Of a DNA stretch of 64,000 nt, positions 36,125-48,500 are shown one piece after another (positions within the stretch are counted from its first letter, which is position 1; every line of letters begins with the position of its first letter). Position numbers and translations under genes: made by a program. The DNA lies in NCBI GenBank assembly GCA_928085145.1, contig OV725078.1, forward strand, positions 141,953,612 to 142,017,611. The letters are read 5' to 3'. Source of the stretch: Nezara viridula. Taxonomy: Eukaryota > Arthropoda > Insecta > Hemiptera > Pentatomidae. The notes beneath the pieces are model-generated. The model did no database searches. It saw only the letters and a list, made by a program, of their open reading frames with translations, and was not told the origin of the DNA.

Positions 36125-36490
36125 TAGAGATGTCAATATCGAAAAAATATATTGATATATCTTATGAATATATTTAAAATATATCGAAACAGTTATTCGA
36201 TATATCGAAAACATATATCGATACAAGAGGACTGAATATTTTTTGGCTTTGAAAAGATTAGGGATGTAAATCTCAAAAAAACGCGAGGGACACCTGGGAG
36301 CTGCAGGTCACCTTCTACTGGCTAGATGCTGCCCAGTATGGCGAAGACTCATTGACCGGTCTGCAGCGCCACGGAGTTGTAGTAGTATCGTAAAATCGAG
36401 AAAAAAAAATCGATACAATAATATTGATAGTTATCAAATATTTCGAAATGTCAATAAAAATCTTGATACTTTTAATATTCGAAAAAAAGG
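36125..36490. repeat. MITE-like element rich in ATCGATAT
   Basis: Repeated atatatcgaaa and cgatatatcga motifs flank a GC-richer core (36270-36395). The two flanks are partly complementary, for example gatgtcaatatcg at the left against atgtcaataaaaatcttgat at the right. A terminal-inverted-repeat element is likely, but the edges are uncertain. Confidence 0.4.
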
Positions 36491-36799
36491 AGAACTTAAA
36501 ATTGAAGTATTATATTTTCAATAGCACAATTAACTAAATATTAATATGTTGTTTATAAAAACTTATCAGTTTATTAACCATTTGTTAATAAAAAAGAAAA
36601 CCTAATCAAGGAATTAGGAATCGGAAACGATTAACAGAAAAAAATAAATTAAATGGCTTGAATAAAAAAAAAAATAATAATAAAAAATATGAAAGTAAAT
36701 AAACACTAAACGACTAATTTAAAACATATAAAATTATTACCATTTATTATTGAAGAAAATGATTACTAAAAACTAGAGAAAATTAATTAAATGGCACAA

Positions 36800-36930
36800 T
36801 TTAAAAAACTTTTTTTTTTTTTTATTTTTATTTATTTATTTATTTATTTTTTTTTTTTTATATTACAATATGTCATACAGATAAGTTACAAGTTTATGGT
36901 TGTAGTAACCTTACACTTGACATAACAGTG
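36800..36930 (-). mobile_element. Jockey-type LINE 3' tail
   Basis: On minus, gacatattgtaatat leads into a long A-rich, AAAT-repeated tail (plus-strand poly-T with tttatttatttattt). It resembles the ends of the copies at 17640 and 51005. Confidence 0.5.
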
Positions 36931-37239
36931 GTTTGAATACTACTTACTAAAAGAATGAATTAATAATGGCAAAAACATTTTTTTGTGTCCTCTCCTTCCT
37001 CGTCTTCTAGGCTATGTGGGGTTTTCCCGGGCCAGGGATGAGAGTGGGGAATTTATGGCAGAAAGTAAAAAAAAACCACAGGCACTTCAACGCGAACTCT
37101 TAATTATTTTATCATGTAACTTCTGAAATCAGATTGAAGTGTAGCGCACTGTGGTCGGAAATAGTGAAGAAGTGGACATAATACTTTTTTTTAACGTTCT
37201 TCTCTGGATTAAAACTACCATTTCCCATTCAAAGCTACA

Positions 37240-38320
37240 GGCTTAAGCTATCCAAGGCTAGATTTTTAGGACGCTAAAATAAATTGTGAACTCGTAAATT
37301 TAATTGAAGTAAAGAAAAACGTGCTGAAAAGATGATGGATTTGGCTAACCAATCATTTCAGTTTTCACTGAATCGTTATAAAATCTTGCTTTATTTCGGC
37401 TTCACTGCTTTTCGTCGATTAAGCCAATACAATTTTTTTTATTTTGTCATCGAAAATCATTTCAAATTTTACGTAATTTTGGAAATTCCAGGGTAATTTT
37501 GTGCATTAGCACCACTGCAAATATTTCGATTTTTTTTTTTTTTTTTTGAAAATTGTGTGAAAACCTTCATTGTGATGTCTACATTGATAATTCACGAACG
37601 ATTGTTGACTAGTCCCTTTGGAATTAATATTTTTTCATGTTTCTCAATACCTATGTCGCGGAGGTAAACATGATAATAACTATTATCACCAGACTGACAA
37701 TAAATGTTTATATAGCTCAGTTTCAATGGTTATTATAGAATATATTATAGAAAATAAAAAAATAAGGATGAAAAATAGTAAGGATGTGCAGTCAAAAAAT
37801 TATGTTTTTTGTTTTATGAAACATCGGCAAACTCATTAAACATGATTTTATGAGTACAGATCCCACAGCTGGAGGTCTAGGCTTTCAGGGCGAGATTTTC
37901 ACGGAGCTAAAATAAATTGTAAGTTGGTGAATCAAATTGAAGTATTGAAAGACATGTACAATAGAGGCTAACCAATTAGTTCAGTTTTGTTTATATCTAC
38001 TTAAATGGTTTTCCAGTTTTAGAGCATAGAAATACGCATCGATGGAGCAAAAAAAAAAAACATATTTATTTTACTCATCAGGAGCCGTTTCAAATTTTAG
38101 GTAATTTTGACAGCTCCAGGATATTTCTGTGTATTTGCTCCACTGCAATTTTTTAGTTAAATGCAAATCAATAAATAAATAAAAATAACTGGAACCGTTG
38201 ACTTGAGGTCCTTTGGAATTAATATTTATCGAGGTTCTCAATACTTGTGGCGCGGAGCTGAACATGATAATAAATATTCTGACCAGATCCACAATAAACT
38301 TTAATATAGTTCGGTGTCAT
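37240..38320. repeat. Diverged ~600-bp tandem duplication
   Basis: 37240-37720 and 37868-38320 match in order: gctaaaataaattgtga; ttcaaattttacgtaattt against ttcaaattttaggtaatttt; tagcaccactgcaa against ttgctccactgcaa; ctttggaattaatatt in both; catgataataa; and caataaa. By eye they are about 70-75% alike with many indels. No coding capacity is evident. Confidence 0.8.
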
Positions 38321-38999
38321 AGATTATATATTAAATAAAATTAAAAAGACAGAATATAAAATAGGTAGGATTTTCAGTAAAATAATTATCAATTATAAGA
38401 ATGCAGAACAATATGAAAAATGAACAACGATCCATGGACGAAAATTAACCGGTATGTGTAAAAAAAACACTTTAAAAACTAAAGTATGATATAATAATTT
38501 TATATTAAGTCCTGAATCCTGTTTCATGTACCAGTATTAAAAACAAAAATGAAAATATCATTTTGCATGAGGAAAGTCAAACATTGACATTTTCTGAAAT
38601 TCACTATATAAATAAATGCGAATAAAAAAAATCTACCAGTTTTCTAGAAAATAGTTTTTCAATTGAATGAACCAAATTTAAAATTTATCTAGTTTTAAAA
38701 ATATAAATTATAATATTCTAGTTGATGTATATATCATATATATAAACGTATATAGAGAGAATCACTTTAGTTATCCATAAAAAGGTGCCGCCCAATTACA
38801 TTGGGTGCCTAAAAACACAGCATACTTATTAATCACTCAGAAGAATTGTTAAAAATAATACAATATATATATGATGCAGAATGTTTTTCATACAGCTTTA
38901 TTTTACTGTATAATTAAAAAAATCAATTTTATAGTTAGATATCTCTCTCACGTTATCTTGCATAGTGTCATTTATTTTTGTATTTTCATATATTATTTT

Positions 39000-39190
39000 T
39001 GATAACATTTTATATTCATTGCACAGATAATGGAATAATATTTAGTAGTGATGCTATAAAACGAAGAAAAAGTAAATCTGTTGAAAAATAACGGAGTTAT
39101 AGAATTATGTCCAAAAATCGAGTTTTGGTCCACTGTGCAACGGGGTACACACTGTGCACACGCGTTAGCCCGCTCGGCCACCCCACCACT
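39000..39190 (-). repeat. tRNA-derived SINE head
   Basis: On minus from about 39187 the sequence reads ggtggggtggccgagcgggc, then taacgcgtgtgcacagtgtg. The tggccgagcgggctaacgcg block is a tRNA-type A-box. No convincing B-box or acceptor pairing is present, so it is not a tRNA gene. Confidence 0.5.
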
Positions 39191-39914
39191 AAAATAAGTA
39201 AAACCTATAAAATGAATTTATATTTTAAATAGAAAACACAACCAGGGTGCCCATTCCTTAAGTCAATGCGCATGAACCCTCCCTCAAAACATTTTTAATG
39301 CCTCCTAAATCTATAATATAAATGTAAGAGGAAGTAGAATTAGAAAAATCGAGGATTTAATACAGTTACACTTGATGTGGATTGTTTCATATTTCCCCCT
39401 GGTTTCATGGTTTAAAACTTCTCACTTTGAAAATTCACAATCCCTTCACAAATCCGAAACCCCGCAAAAAATTGTCCCCATCAAACATTTTGATGGCGCC
39501 ACTTGCGCCGTGAAACTCCTTTCTGTGCAACTCTGAACAAAAACAGAACAAACTTATTACAAAGATACATTCAAAAAGAAAAAAAAAAAAAAAATTTCAC
39601 AAGTATCGCGTTTAAAAAAAATAAGCTTTTTTATGTGACAACCAGTGAGCTGAATTTTCTTACAGAATTTTTTTAATTTTTTTCTTTTTTTCCAAAAATA
39701 TAGCTATATCAAAATAAAACATATAGATCAAAACATAGATATATTGATATAAATGTTTATATTTATCAAGCAATTTTGACTGTATTAACTTACCTCTCTG
39801 CATTACAATATGTTAGACTGTAGCTGATTAAATTAGTAATCTTCGAAAAACCACCTATTTTCCTAAATTTCTAAACCTTCTGACATATAATACAGAATAT
39901 AATTAGGGCGTCCT

Positions 39915-40330
39915 TCAAAAGCTTCCGCCATTTTCCCTGTCTTGTGTATCAGTCATCCAATTAGGTTTATTTAGTAGGTTTGTCGCATTTGTGCGTATAT
40001 TGTCAAGCCTTCTGTGTTTGGTCTTGCTTACTCTTTTTGCATTATAGACTACTTCGCAAGCAAAATTTTCCGTTATTTCTTTTTCATCCATTATTTTTAC
40101 ATGTGCCCACAAAAGCCTTCCGATCTTTATAATGTACGTATCCTTGTAGAGGGAGATTTTTTCTTCTTCGGCACATATTTTCCTGATTCTGGGCTGGAGA
40201 TTCACAGGGATATCTTTTTCTCTTAGAAAACAGTTATCCATTGCATCAGATCTAGTCCATGTGCAAGCCTCAGATGTCGTGCGAGGACGTAGATCGGACA
40301 ACTATGTCGAAATCATCAGCATATCGCAGT
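39915..40330 (-). mobile_element. LINE 3' end with separated YADD box
   Basis: The frame 40301-39915 encodes QPRIRKICAEEEKISLYKD, then GRLLWAHVKIMDEKEITENF and HRRLDNIRTNATNLLNKPNW with a final MTDTQDRENGGSF. This is the usual LINE C-terminal block (GRLRW.GHV..M.. then RW.D.I..D...L...W...AQDRE.W). Just upstream, minus-strand bases about 40325-40310 read YADDFDIV, the catalytic box, joined directly by a deletion. Inactive. Confidence 0.8.
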
Positions 40331-41099
40331 GATTGGACAGTCCAATTGAATATTTAATTAGCCTTTTGGATCTAATTTTTTGTTGTTCTCTTCTCAGCAA
40401 GGTTAGTACATCACTCTACCGCTGTTCTTAAGTACCGGGAACAAATCTTTCTTTGAGCTTCGAGCCAACTTGAACCAAGCCTTATTCTCAGTTAGCACAT
40501 AGTTATCAGAGAACTTCATATCTTTCTTTCTTCTCAACACTATCATAGGCTAAGTTGAAATGAAAAATTTAATGTTGCTTGACCAATTTTTATTTAAGTT
40601 TCTATTCTAGAATATCCCTGAGCAAATAAATTTGTTCAGCTGTATATCGTCTTCAAAGGCCAGCTCAATACTTTCTAAGGCCTTGTTTTGCTGAAGTACC
40701 TTTTTTTTTATTAAACCACCTTCACTATATTTATGGTGCTCAACTTGGATCTGGTCATGTCCTGACATTTTGTAATTTTTCGAAATGTTTTTAATTATCC
40801 TCAGTTAGCCTTGCATCCATATCTTTCTATCCATTGAGTTCACTATTCTCAATTTTGTTCAGTTCAAAGTTATTTGCTTTGTTAAGCTGACGTTTTCGCC
40901 AACATTAGTATTGAAATCTCCTATTAGTATAATAATACTAATTCTTAGTATCTATATCTACTTTGATTTTCTTTCTAACTTTCAGTTTCCTTTCTGATAC
41001 ACAATCCTACTCCAATTTATATAACATTATCAAGATATTCCTCACTATTGTACTAACTCCTATAATATAATTCTTTGTAGATTCGATGTTTATTCTCAA

Positions 41100-41890
41100 C
41101 AAGTCATCCCGTCTTCAAATGGCTAAACAGCTAAGGACTGCAAGCAAATTATTGTATGATTTAAAAATAATATCTTGATGAAGAGGTGAATAAAAACAAC
41201 AAAACTATGAAGTTGATCTCGTCTATTTATCCATCTAGTTATCGGTACAATCTGGGAATGGATTTTGGCCTCCTCTAGGAGCTTCCGCCATCCAGCTCGA
41301 TCTACTGCCACTGCCTTCCAGTGCGGTGGTCCTAGTCTTTGCCTGGGTCTGCCTCTCCTGCTGGTGCGGTAAATTCTATCTGTAAGGACACTTTTGGGAA
41401 TATCATTCTCCTCCATCCGAATCACATGGACGGCCCAACTTAACCTTCCAAGTTTTATGTCAATGAAATTTAAGTCATTATACAGAATGTATGACTTCCG
41501 GTTTCTTCGCCTCCGCTAAACTTTTCCTTTCACATGGCCGTATATTCGTTGCAAAATTTTTCGTTTAAATATAAGATGGCTATTCTCGTCAGCCATTGCA
41601 ATCGTCCATGTTTGTGAGGCATAGGTCAACACTGATCTAATCCATGTTCTATATAATCTTGCCTTAATTTGCCATGTGATCAGTTGAATCCTGATCTGTC
41701 TCCTTAAGCCAAAATAGCGACGGTTGGCTGCCGCTATCCTCTTCCCTACTTCTTTCGACATGTCACGTGTTGATCCGTGGGCCGATGGTGTCCGTGTGGT
41801 CGATGTCACGAGGGATCCGAGGTGGGTAAACTCCTGTACTCTTTGAAATTTGTAGGGACCTATTTCTATAAAACTTCCACCTTGCTGAGC
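41100..41890 (-). mobile_element. LINE C-terminal half, decayed
   Basis: Minus-strand frames read YKFQRVQEFTHLGSLVTSTT, then SKEVGKRIAAANRRYFGLRR, ARLYRTWIRSVLTYASQTWT, ILQRIYGHVKG, and after a break LGRLSWAVHVIRMEENDIPK and RRGRPRQRLGPPHW. This is the thumb and C-terminal region of a non-LTR reverse transcriptase of the same broad type as the others here. A stop and frameshift lie near 41515. It sits about 700 bp upstream of the giant exon. Confidence 0.85.
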
Positions 41891-42082
41891 TCAATCCACC
41901 CTTACCGCCATATATTTAGTTTGTAGTTAATAGCAATACAAATTCGTATCCCCTATTTACCGTTATATACTGAATTTATATCCTTAACATTCTTCTCTAC
42001 TGCTGGAAGATTTAATAAACAAATGCCTACTTAAACTCTCGGACATCCGCACTTAATATACTGCACTGCAAAAAAGACACAC

Positions 42083-42413
42083 GAGTTCAATATTTCTAGT
42101 AAAATAGCATCACTTTGCTAACTGGTTTACACTTGTCGGCGGTCAATGATTAATTATGGACGTACTACAAACGATTTCATGATATGTATCCGCTAACCGC
42201 GAAAACTAATCAACTAATCATTACCATGACTTAGTTAGTTACATGATTCCTAACTTAGCAAAACAAAATCTAACGATTTTTTTAAACTTCATTAATGATT
42301 CATTTATTCAATAACGTATTTAATAAAATTATGTACTGATATACAATACGTGTTTGGACCTTCTCTTTTCCTAACAAATTTTGGATGTTACTCAGTTAAT
42401 CAGATGCACTAAT
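42083..42413 (-). repeat. Repeat family C, copy 2 (inverted)
   Basis: Inverted copy of the 32725-33240 repeat, sharing for example gatatgtatccgctaaccgc and tgtactgatatacaatacgt. It ends about 155 bp before the acceptor of the giant exon, so the branch-point region lies just beyond a mobile repeat. Confidence 0.75.
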
Positions 42414-42569
42414 AATGCCATGAAATAAGTTAGTTTGATCTTAATTAAATGAGGATGAAAATGCATAGATAAGAAGTATTAAAATTAAATTTGAATGATA
42501 GACTGTTGCCTAAAATAAATATTAATTAACCTAAAACAACGCCAAAAAATAATCTTGACATAATTTCAG

Positions 42570-45500
42570 GTAACGAATGCAATACCAACACCTCACTGTT
42601 TGCAAAATGCATACTGTACAAATGCAACTGAAAGAGCAGAAAATGTGGCATTCCTTCTTCATGTGCTTGGACATCACCTTGTTTCTTGCGACAGAGGAAA
42701 TCCAATATCTCCATTCAGACAGTTCTGGGTGGATAAATTATCAAAATGCTTAAATCTAGACTGTAATGATACAAACTATATCCCAATCGAAAAACCATGT
42801 CCACCATGTCCTCAAAAAGAATGTGATAAACAACCAGAAAAAATACCAAAAGAACAACTAGACGAAATTGGAGAAACCTGCGAAGAAGATCCAGATGATC
42901 CATATGAAGAAGATAACGAAGAACCAGAAAAAAACGAGGAAACGACCCCTGAAGAACCAGACGAAGAAACATCTGAAGAGCCCGAAGAAACTAGTCCTGA
43001 AGAAGACGAAGAAGAAACCTCTGAAGAAGGCGATGAAACTGCCCCTGAGGAACCAGACGAAGAAGCCTCACAAGATCCCGAAGAAACTAGCCCTGAAGAA
43101 GCAGACGAAGAAACCTCTGAAGAGGGCGATGAAACTAGCCCTGAAGAACCAGACGAAGAAACCTCTGAAGAAGGCGATGAAACTGCCCCTGAGGAACCAG
43201 ACGAAGAAACCTCTGAAGAGGGCGATGAAACTAGCCCTGAAGAACCAGACGAAGAAACCTCTGAAGAGGGCGATGAAACTAGCCCTGAAGAAGCAGAAGA
43301 AGAAACTGCTGAAGAACCCGACGAAACAACCCCTGAAGAAGCAGAGGAAGGAACTCCTGAAGAACCCGACGAAACTAGCCCTGAGGAACCAGACGAAGAA
43401 ACCTCTGAAGAATCCGACGAAACTAGCCCTGAAGAACCAGACGAAGAAACCTCTGAAGAAGACGATGAAACTGCCCCTGAGGAACCAGACGAAGAAGCCT
43501 CACAAGAGCCCGAAGAAACTAGCCCTGAAGAAGCAGACGAAGAAACCTCTGAAGAGGGCGATGAAACTAGCCCTGAAGAACCAGACGAAGAAACCTCTGA
43601 AGAGGGCGATGAAACTGCCCCTGAGGAACCAGACGAAGAAACCTCTGAAGAATCCGATGAAACTGCCCCTGAGGAACCAGACGAAGAAGCCTCACAAGAG
43701 CCCGAAGAAACTAGCCCTGAAGAAACTGAAGAAGAAACCTCTGAAGAGGGCGATGAAATTAGCCCTGAAGAAACAGACGAAGAAACCTCTGAAGAGGACG
43801 ATGAAACTGCCCCCGAGGAACCAGACGAAGAAACCTCTGAAGAGTCCGACGAAACTAGCCCTGAAGAACCAGAAGAAGAAACTGCTGAAGAACCCGACGA
43901 AACAACCCCTGAAGAAGCAGAGGAAGAAACTCCTGAAGAACCCGACGAAACTAGCCCTGAAGAACCAGAAGACGAAACCTGTGAAGAGTCCGACGAAACT
44001 AGTCCTGAAGAACCAGAAGCAGAAACCTCTGAAGAGCCCGACGAAATTAGTCCTGAAGAAAACGAGGAAGAAAGTACAGAACCACCAAATGAAACTAGCC
44101 CGGAAGAACCAGAAGAAGAAACTTCTGAAGAGGTAGACGAAACTGTCCCCGAAGAAGCAGAGGAAGAAACTTCTGAAGAACCCGACGAAAATGTCCCTGA
44201 GGAACCAGAGGAAGAAGCCTCACCAGAGTCTGAAGAAACCAGCCCTGAAGAAAAAGAGGAAGGAACTCCTGAAGAACTCGACGAAACTGCACCAGAAGAA
44301 CCAGACGAAGAAGTCTCACAACAGCCAGACGAAACAAGCCCTGAAGAAACAGACGAAGAAGCCTCACAAGAGCCAAACGAAACAAGCCCTGAAGAACCAG
44401 ACGAAGAAACTCCTGAAGAACCTGACGACACAAGCCGTGAAGAAGCAGAGGAAGAAACTCCTGAAGAACCCGACGAAACTAGCCCTGAAGAACCAGAAGA
44501 CGAAACCTGCGAAGAGGCCGACGAAACTAGCCCTGAAGAACCAGAAGAAGAAACCTCTGAAGAGTACGACGAAACTAGCCCTGAAGAACCAGAAGAAGAA
44601 ACCTCTGAAGAGTCCGACGAAAGTAGCCCTGACGAACCAGAAGAAGAATCCTCTGAAGAGTCCGAAGAAACTAGCCCTCAAGAAGCAGATGAAGAAACTC
44701 CTGAAGAACCCGACGAAGAAACTATTGAAGAACCCGACGAAACAAGTCCTGAACAACCAGAAGAGGAAATTTCTGAAGAGGTAGACGAAACTGCCCCTGA
44801 AGAACCCGACGAAGAAACTATTGAAGAACCCGACGAAACAAGTCCTGAAAAACCAGAAGACGAAACCTCTGAAGAAGGCGATGAAACTGCCCCTGAGGAA
44901 CCAGACGAAGAAGCCTCACAAGAGCCCGAAGAAACTAGCCCTGAAGAAGCAGATGAAGAAACCTCTGAAGAGGGCGATGAAACTGCTCCTGAGGAACCAG
45001 ACGAAGAAACCTCTGAAGAGGGCGATGAAACTAGCCCTGAAGTACCAGACGAAGAAACCTCTGAAGAGGGCGATGAAACTGCCCCTGAGGAACCAGACGA
45101 AGAAACCTCTGAAGAGTCCGACGAAACTAGCCCTGAAGAACCAGACGAAGATCCCTCTGATAAGAACGAAGAAACTAGCCCTGAAGAACCAGAAGATGAA
45201 ACTTCTGAAGAGGCCAACGAAACTGACCCTGAAGAACCAGAAGAAGAAACCTGTGAAGAACCAGACGAAGAAACGTCTGAAGAACAAGACGAATCAAGCC
45301 CTGAAGAACCAGACGAAACAGGCCCCGAAGAACAAGACGAAGACACCTCTGAAAAAAATGATGATACAAGCCCAGAAAACCCTGAAGAAGATAACGCCGA
45401 AGATCCCGACGAAACAAGCCCTGAAGAAGTAGACGAAGATACCTCTGAAGAGCCAGCGGAAGAAACTCCTGAAGAAACTGATGAAACTGTCCCTGAAGAA

Positions 45501-48500
45501 CCAGAAGAAGAAGCGTCTCAAGAGCCCGAAGAGAATAACCCTGAAGAAACGTCTGAAGAACCTGAAGAACAAGACGAAGATAGTTCTGAAGACCCTGATG
45601 ATATAAGCCCAGAAAACCCTGAAGAAGATAACTCTGAAGAGCCAGATGAAACTAGCCCTGAAGAAACAGAGGAAGAAACTCCTGAAGAGCCTGACGAAAC
45701 TACCCCTGAAGAATCAGACGAAGATAATTCTGAAGAACCAGAGGAAGAAACGTCTGAAGAACCTGACGAAACAAGCCCTGAAGAACAAGACAAAGATACC
45801 TCTGAAAACCCTGATGATATTAGCCCAGAAAATCCTGAAGAAGATAACTCTGAAGAACCCGACGAAACTAGCACTGAAGAAGCAGAGGAAGAAACTCCTG
45901 AAGAACCCGACGAAACTATCCCTGAAGAACAAGACGAAGAAGTATGTCAAGAGCCCGAAGAAACTAGCCCTGAAGAACCAGCGGAAGAAACTCCTGAAGA
46001 AACTGACGAAACTGCCCCTGATGAACCAGAAGAAGAAACCTCTGAAGAACCAGACGAAGAAACGTCTGAAGAACCTGACGAAACAAGCCCCGAAGAACAA
46101 GACGAAGATACCTCTGAAAACCCTGATGATATAAGCCCAGAAAACCCTGAAGAAGATAACTCTGAAGTACCCGACGAAACTAGCCCTGAAGAACCAGAAG
46201 AAGAAACCTCTGATGAGTCCGACGAAACTAGCCCTGAAGAACCAGAAGAAGAAACCTCTGAAGAGTCTGACCTAACTAACCCTGAAGAACCAAAAGAAGA
46301 AACTTCTGAAGAACCAGACAAAGAAACGTCTGAAGAACCTGACGAAATAAGCCCTGAAGAACAAGATGAAAATACCTCTGAAAACCCTGATGATATAAGC
46401 CCAGAAAACCCTGAAGAAGATAACTATGAAAAACCCGACGAAACTAGCCCTGAAGAACCAGAAGAAGAAAACTGTGAAGAGTCCGACGAAACTAGCCCTG
46501 AAGAACCAGAAGAAGAAACCTCTGAAGAGGGCAATGAAACTGCCCCTGAGGAACCAGACGAAGAAACCTCTGAAGAGTCCGACGAAACTAGCCCTGAAGA
46601 ACCAGAAGAAGAAACCTCTGAAGAGGACGATGAAACTAGCCCTGAAGAACCAGACGAAGAAACCTCTGAAGAGGGCGATGAAACTAGCCCTGAAGAACCA
46701 GACGAAGAAACCTCTGAAGAGGGCGATGAAACTAGCCCTGAAGAACCAGACGAAGAAACCTCTGAAGAGGGCGATGAAACTAGCCCTGAAGAACCAGAAG
46801 AAGAAACCTCTGAAGAGTGCGACGAAACAAGTCCTGAAGAACCAGAGGCAGAAACCTCTGAAGGGCCCGACGAAACTAGCCCTGAAGAACCAGAAGATGA
46901 AACCTCTGAAGAGGTCGATGAAACTGCCCCTGAAGAACCAGACGAAGAAGCTTCTGAAGATACCGTAGAAACCAGCCCTGATAAACCAGAGGAAGAAACC
47001 TCTGAAGAGTCCGACGAAACTAGTCCTGAAGAAACCGAAGAAACGTCTGAAGAGCCCGACGAAACTAGCCCTGAAGAACCAGAAGAAGAAACCTCTGAAG
47101 AGTCCGACGAAACTAGTCCTGAAGAAACCGAAGAAACGTCTGAAGAGCCCGACGAAACTAACTCTGAAGAACCAGAAGAAGAAACCTCTGAAGAGTCCGA
47201 CGAAACTAGCCCTGAAGAACCAGAAGATGAAACTTCTGAAGTGGGCGACGAAACTAGCCCTGAAGAACCAAACGAAGAAACCTCTGAAGAGTCCGAGGAA
47301 ACTAACCCTCAAGAACCGGAAGAAGAAACCTCTGAAGAGTGCGATGAAACTAGCCCTGAAGAACCAGACGAGGAAACCTCTGAAGAGGGCGACGAAACTA
47401 GCCCTGAGGAACCAGAAGAAGAAACCTCTGAAGAGTCCGACGAAACTAGCCCTGAAGAACCAGAAGAAGAAACTTCTGAAGAGGGCGACGAAAATGCTCC
47501 TGAGAAACCAGACGAAGAAGCCTCTGATGAATCCGACGATACTAACTCTGAAGAGCCAGACGAAGAAACCTCTGAAGAGGGCGATGAAACTGCTCCTGAG
47601 GAACCAGACGAAGAAACCTCTGAAGAATCCGACGAAACTAGCCCTGAAGAACCAGACGAAGAAACCTCTGAAGAGGGCAATGAAACTGCCCCTGAGGAAC
47701 CAGACGAAGAAACCTCTGAAGAGTCCGACGAAACTAGCCCTGAAGAACCAGAAGAAGAAACCTCTGAAGAGGACGATGAAACTAGCCCTGAAGAACCAGA
47801 CGAAGAAACCTCTGAAGAAGGCGATGAAACTAGCCCTGAAGAACCAGACGAAGAAACCTCTGAAGAGGGCGATGAAACTGCCCCTGAGGAACCAGACGAA
47901 GAAGCCTCACAAGAGCCCGAAGAAACTAGCCCTGAAAATACAGAGGAACCTACACCTGGTGACCCTGACCCGTTCTTGCCTGAGTCTGAACCTTGTGAAT
48001 GTTGTCAAAACGCAAAAGATATATTCGACGAAGCCTGTGATCTGGCGGACAATCCCGATGTTTCTGATAGTGACTGGAGGAAATTCATGAGGGAGCTTGT
48101 GAAGCAGATTTGTTCTTGTAAAAGTTGTCGAGATTTCGGATTGAATTGTTCAAAGGCAAGTGTATTTTATAAACCTAATATATGCAATTTTTTAATGAAT
48201 TCGACTCGTATGTGCAATAGGTCTTCTAATAATGAATATACCTGTTTAAATAATGCTGAAGGGATTAGTATTCAAAATTGTTCAGATAATTGCTTTAATT
48301 TTTCAATTGATAATTTACCATTTAATATTTCTAGTTCTAATAATAATTGTAAAGCCAATCAATTATGTAGTTTTAGACTTTTCCCTGCAGTTTTAGATAA
48401 CGACGATAAAGAATTAACGTTTCTTACATTACCGTCTGGAAGGAACTTATCATTGGCAAGTTATACCTCCATTTTAAATGAATTTATCAAAAATCCTGAA

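Larger units (their letters stand above)
22394..42569 (+). other. Inferred ~20.2-kb intron of the giant secreted-protein gene
   Basis: The donor gtaatt at 22394 and acceptor atttcag ending at 42569 define an intron filled with SINE, fold-back, MITE, LINE and duplicated sequences, annotated separately. Sections with nothing recognised include 22886-26859, 29100-31212, 33241-34803, 35079-36124 and 38321-39000, all AT-rich. Short open frames in these sections lack codon or motif support. Confidence 0.6.

Noticed and set aside
39001..39190. tRNA gene (gccgagcgggctaacgcg block)
   Set aside because: Lacks a B-box and acceptor pairing; best explained as a SINE head.
42812..44431. 539-codon Ser-rich minus-strand ORF, and further Ser-, Phe- or Lys-rich ORFs within 42.8-48.1 kb
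   Set aside because: They are other-frame readings of the 48-bp repeat, have no non-repetitive ends or splice signals, and stop where the repeat stops.
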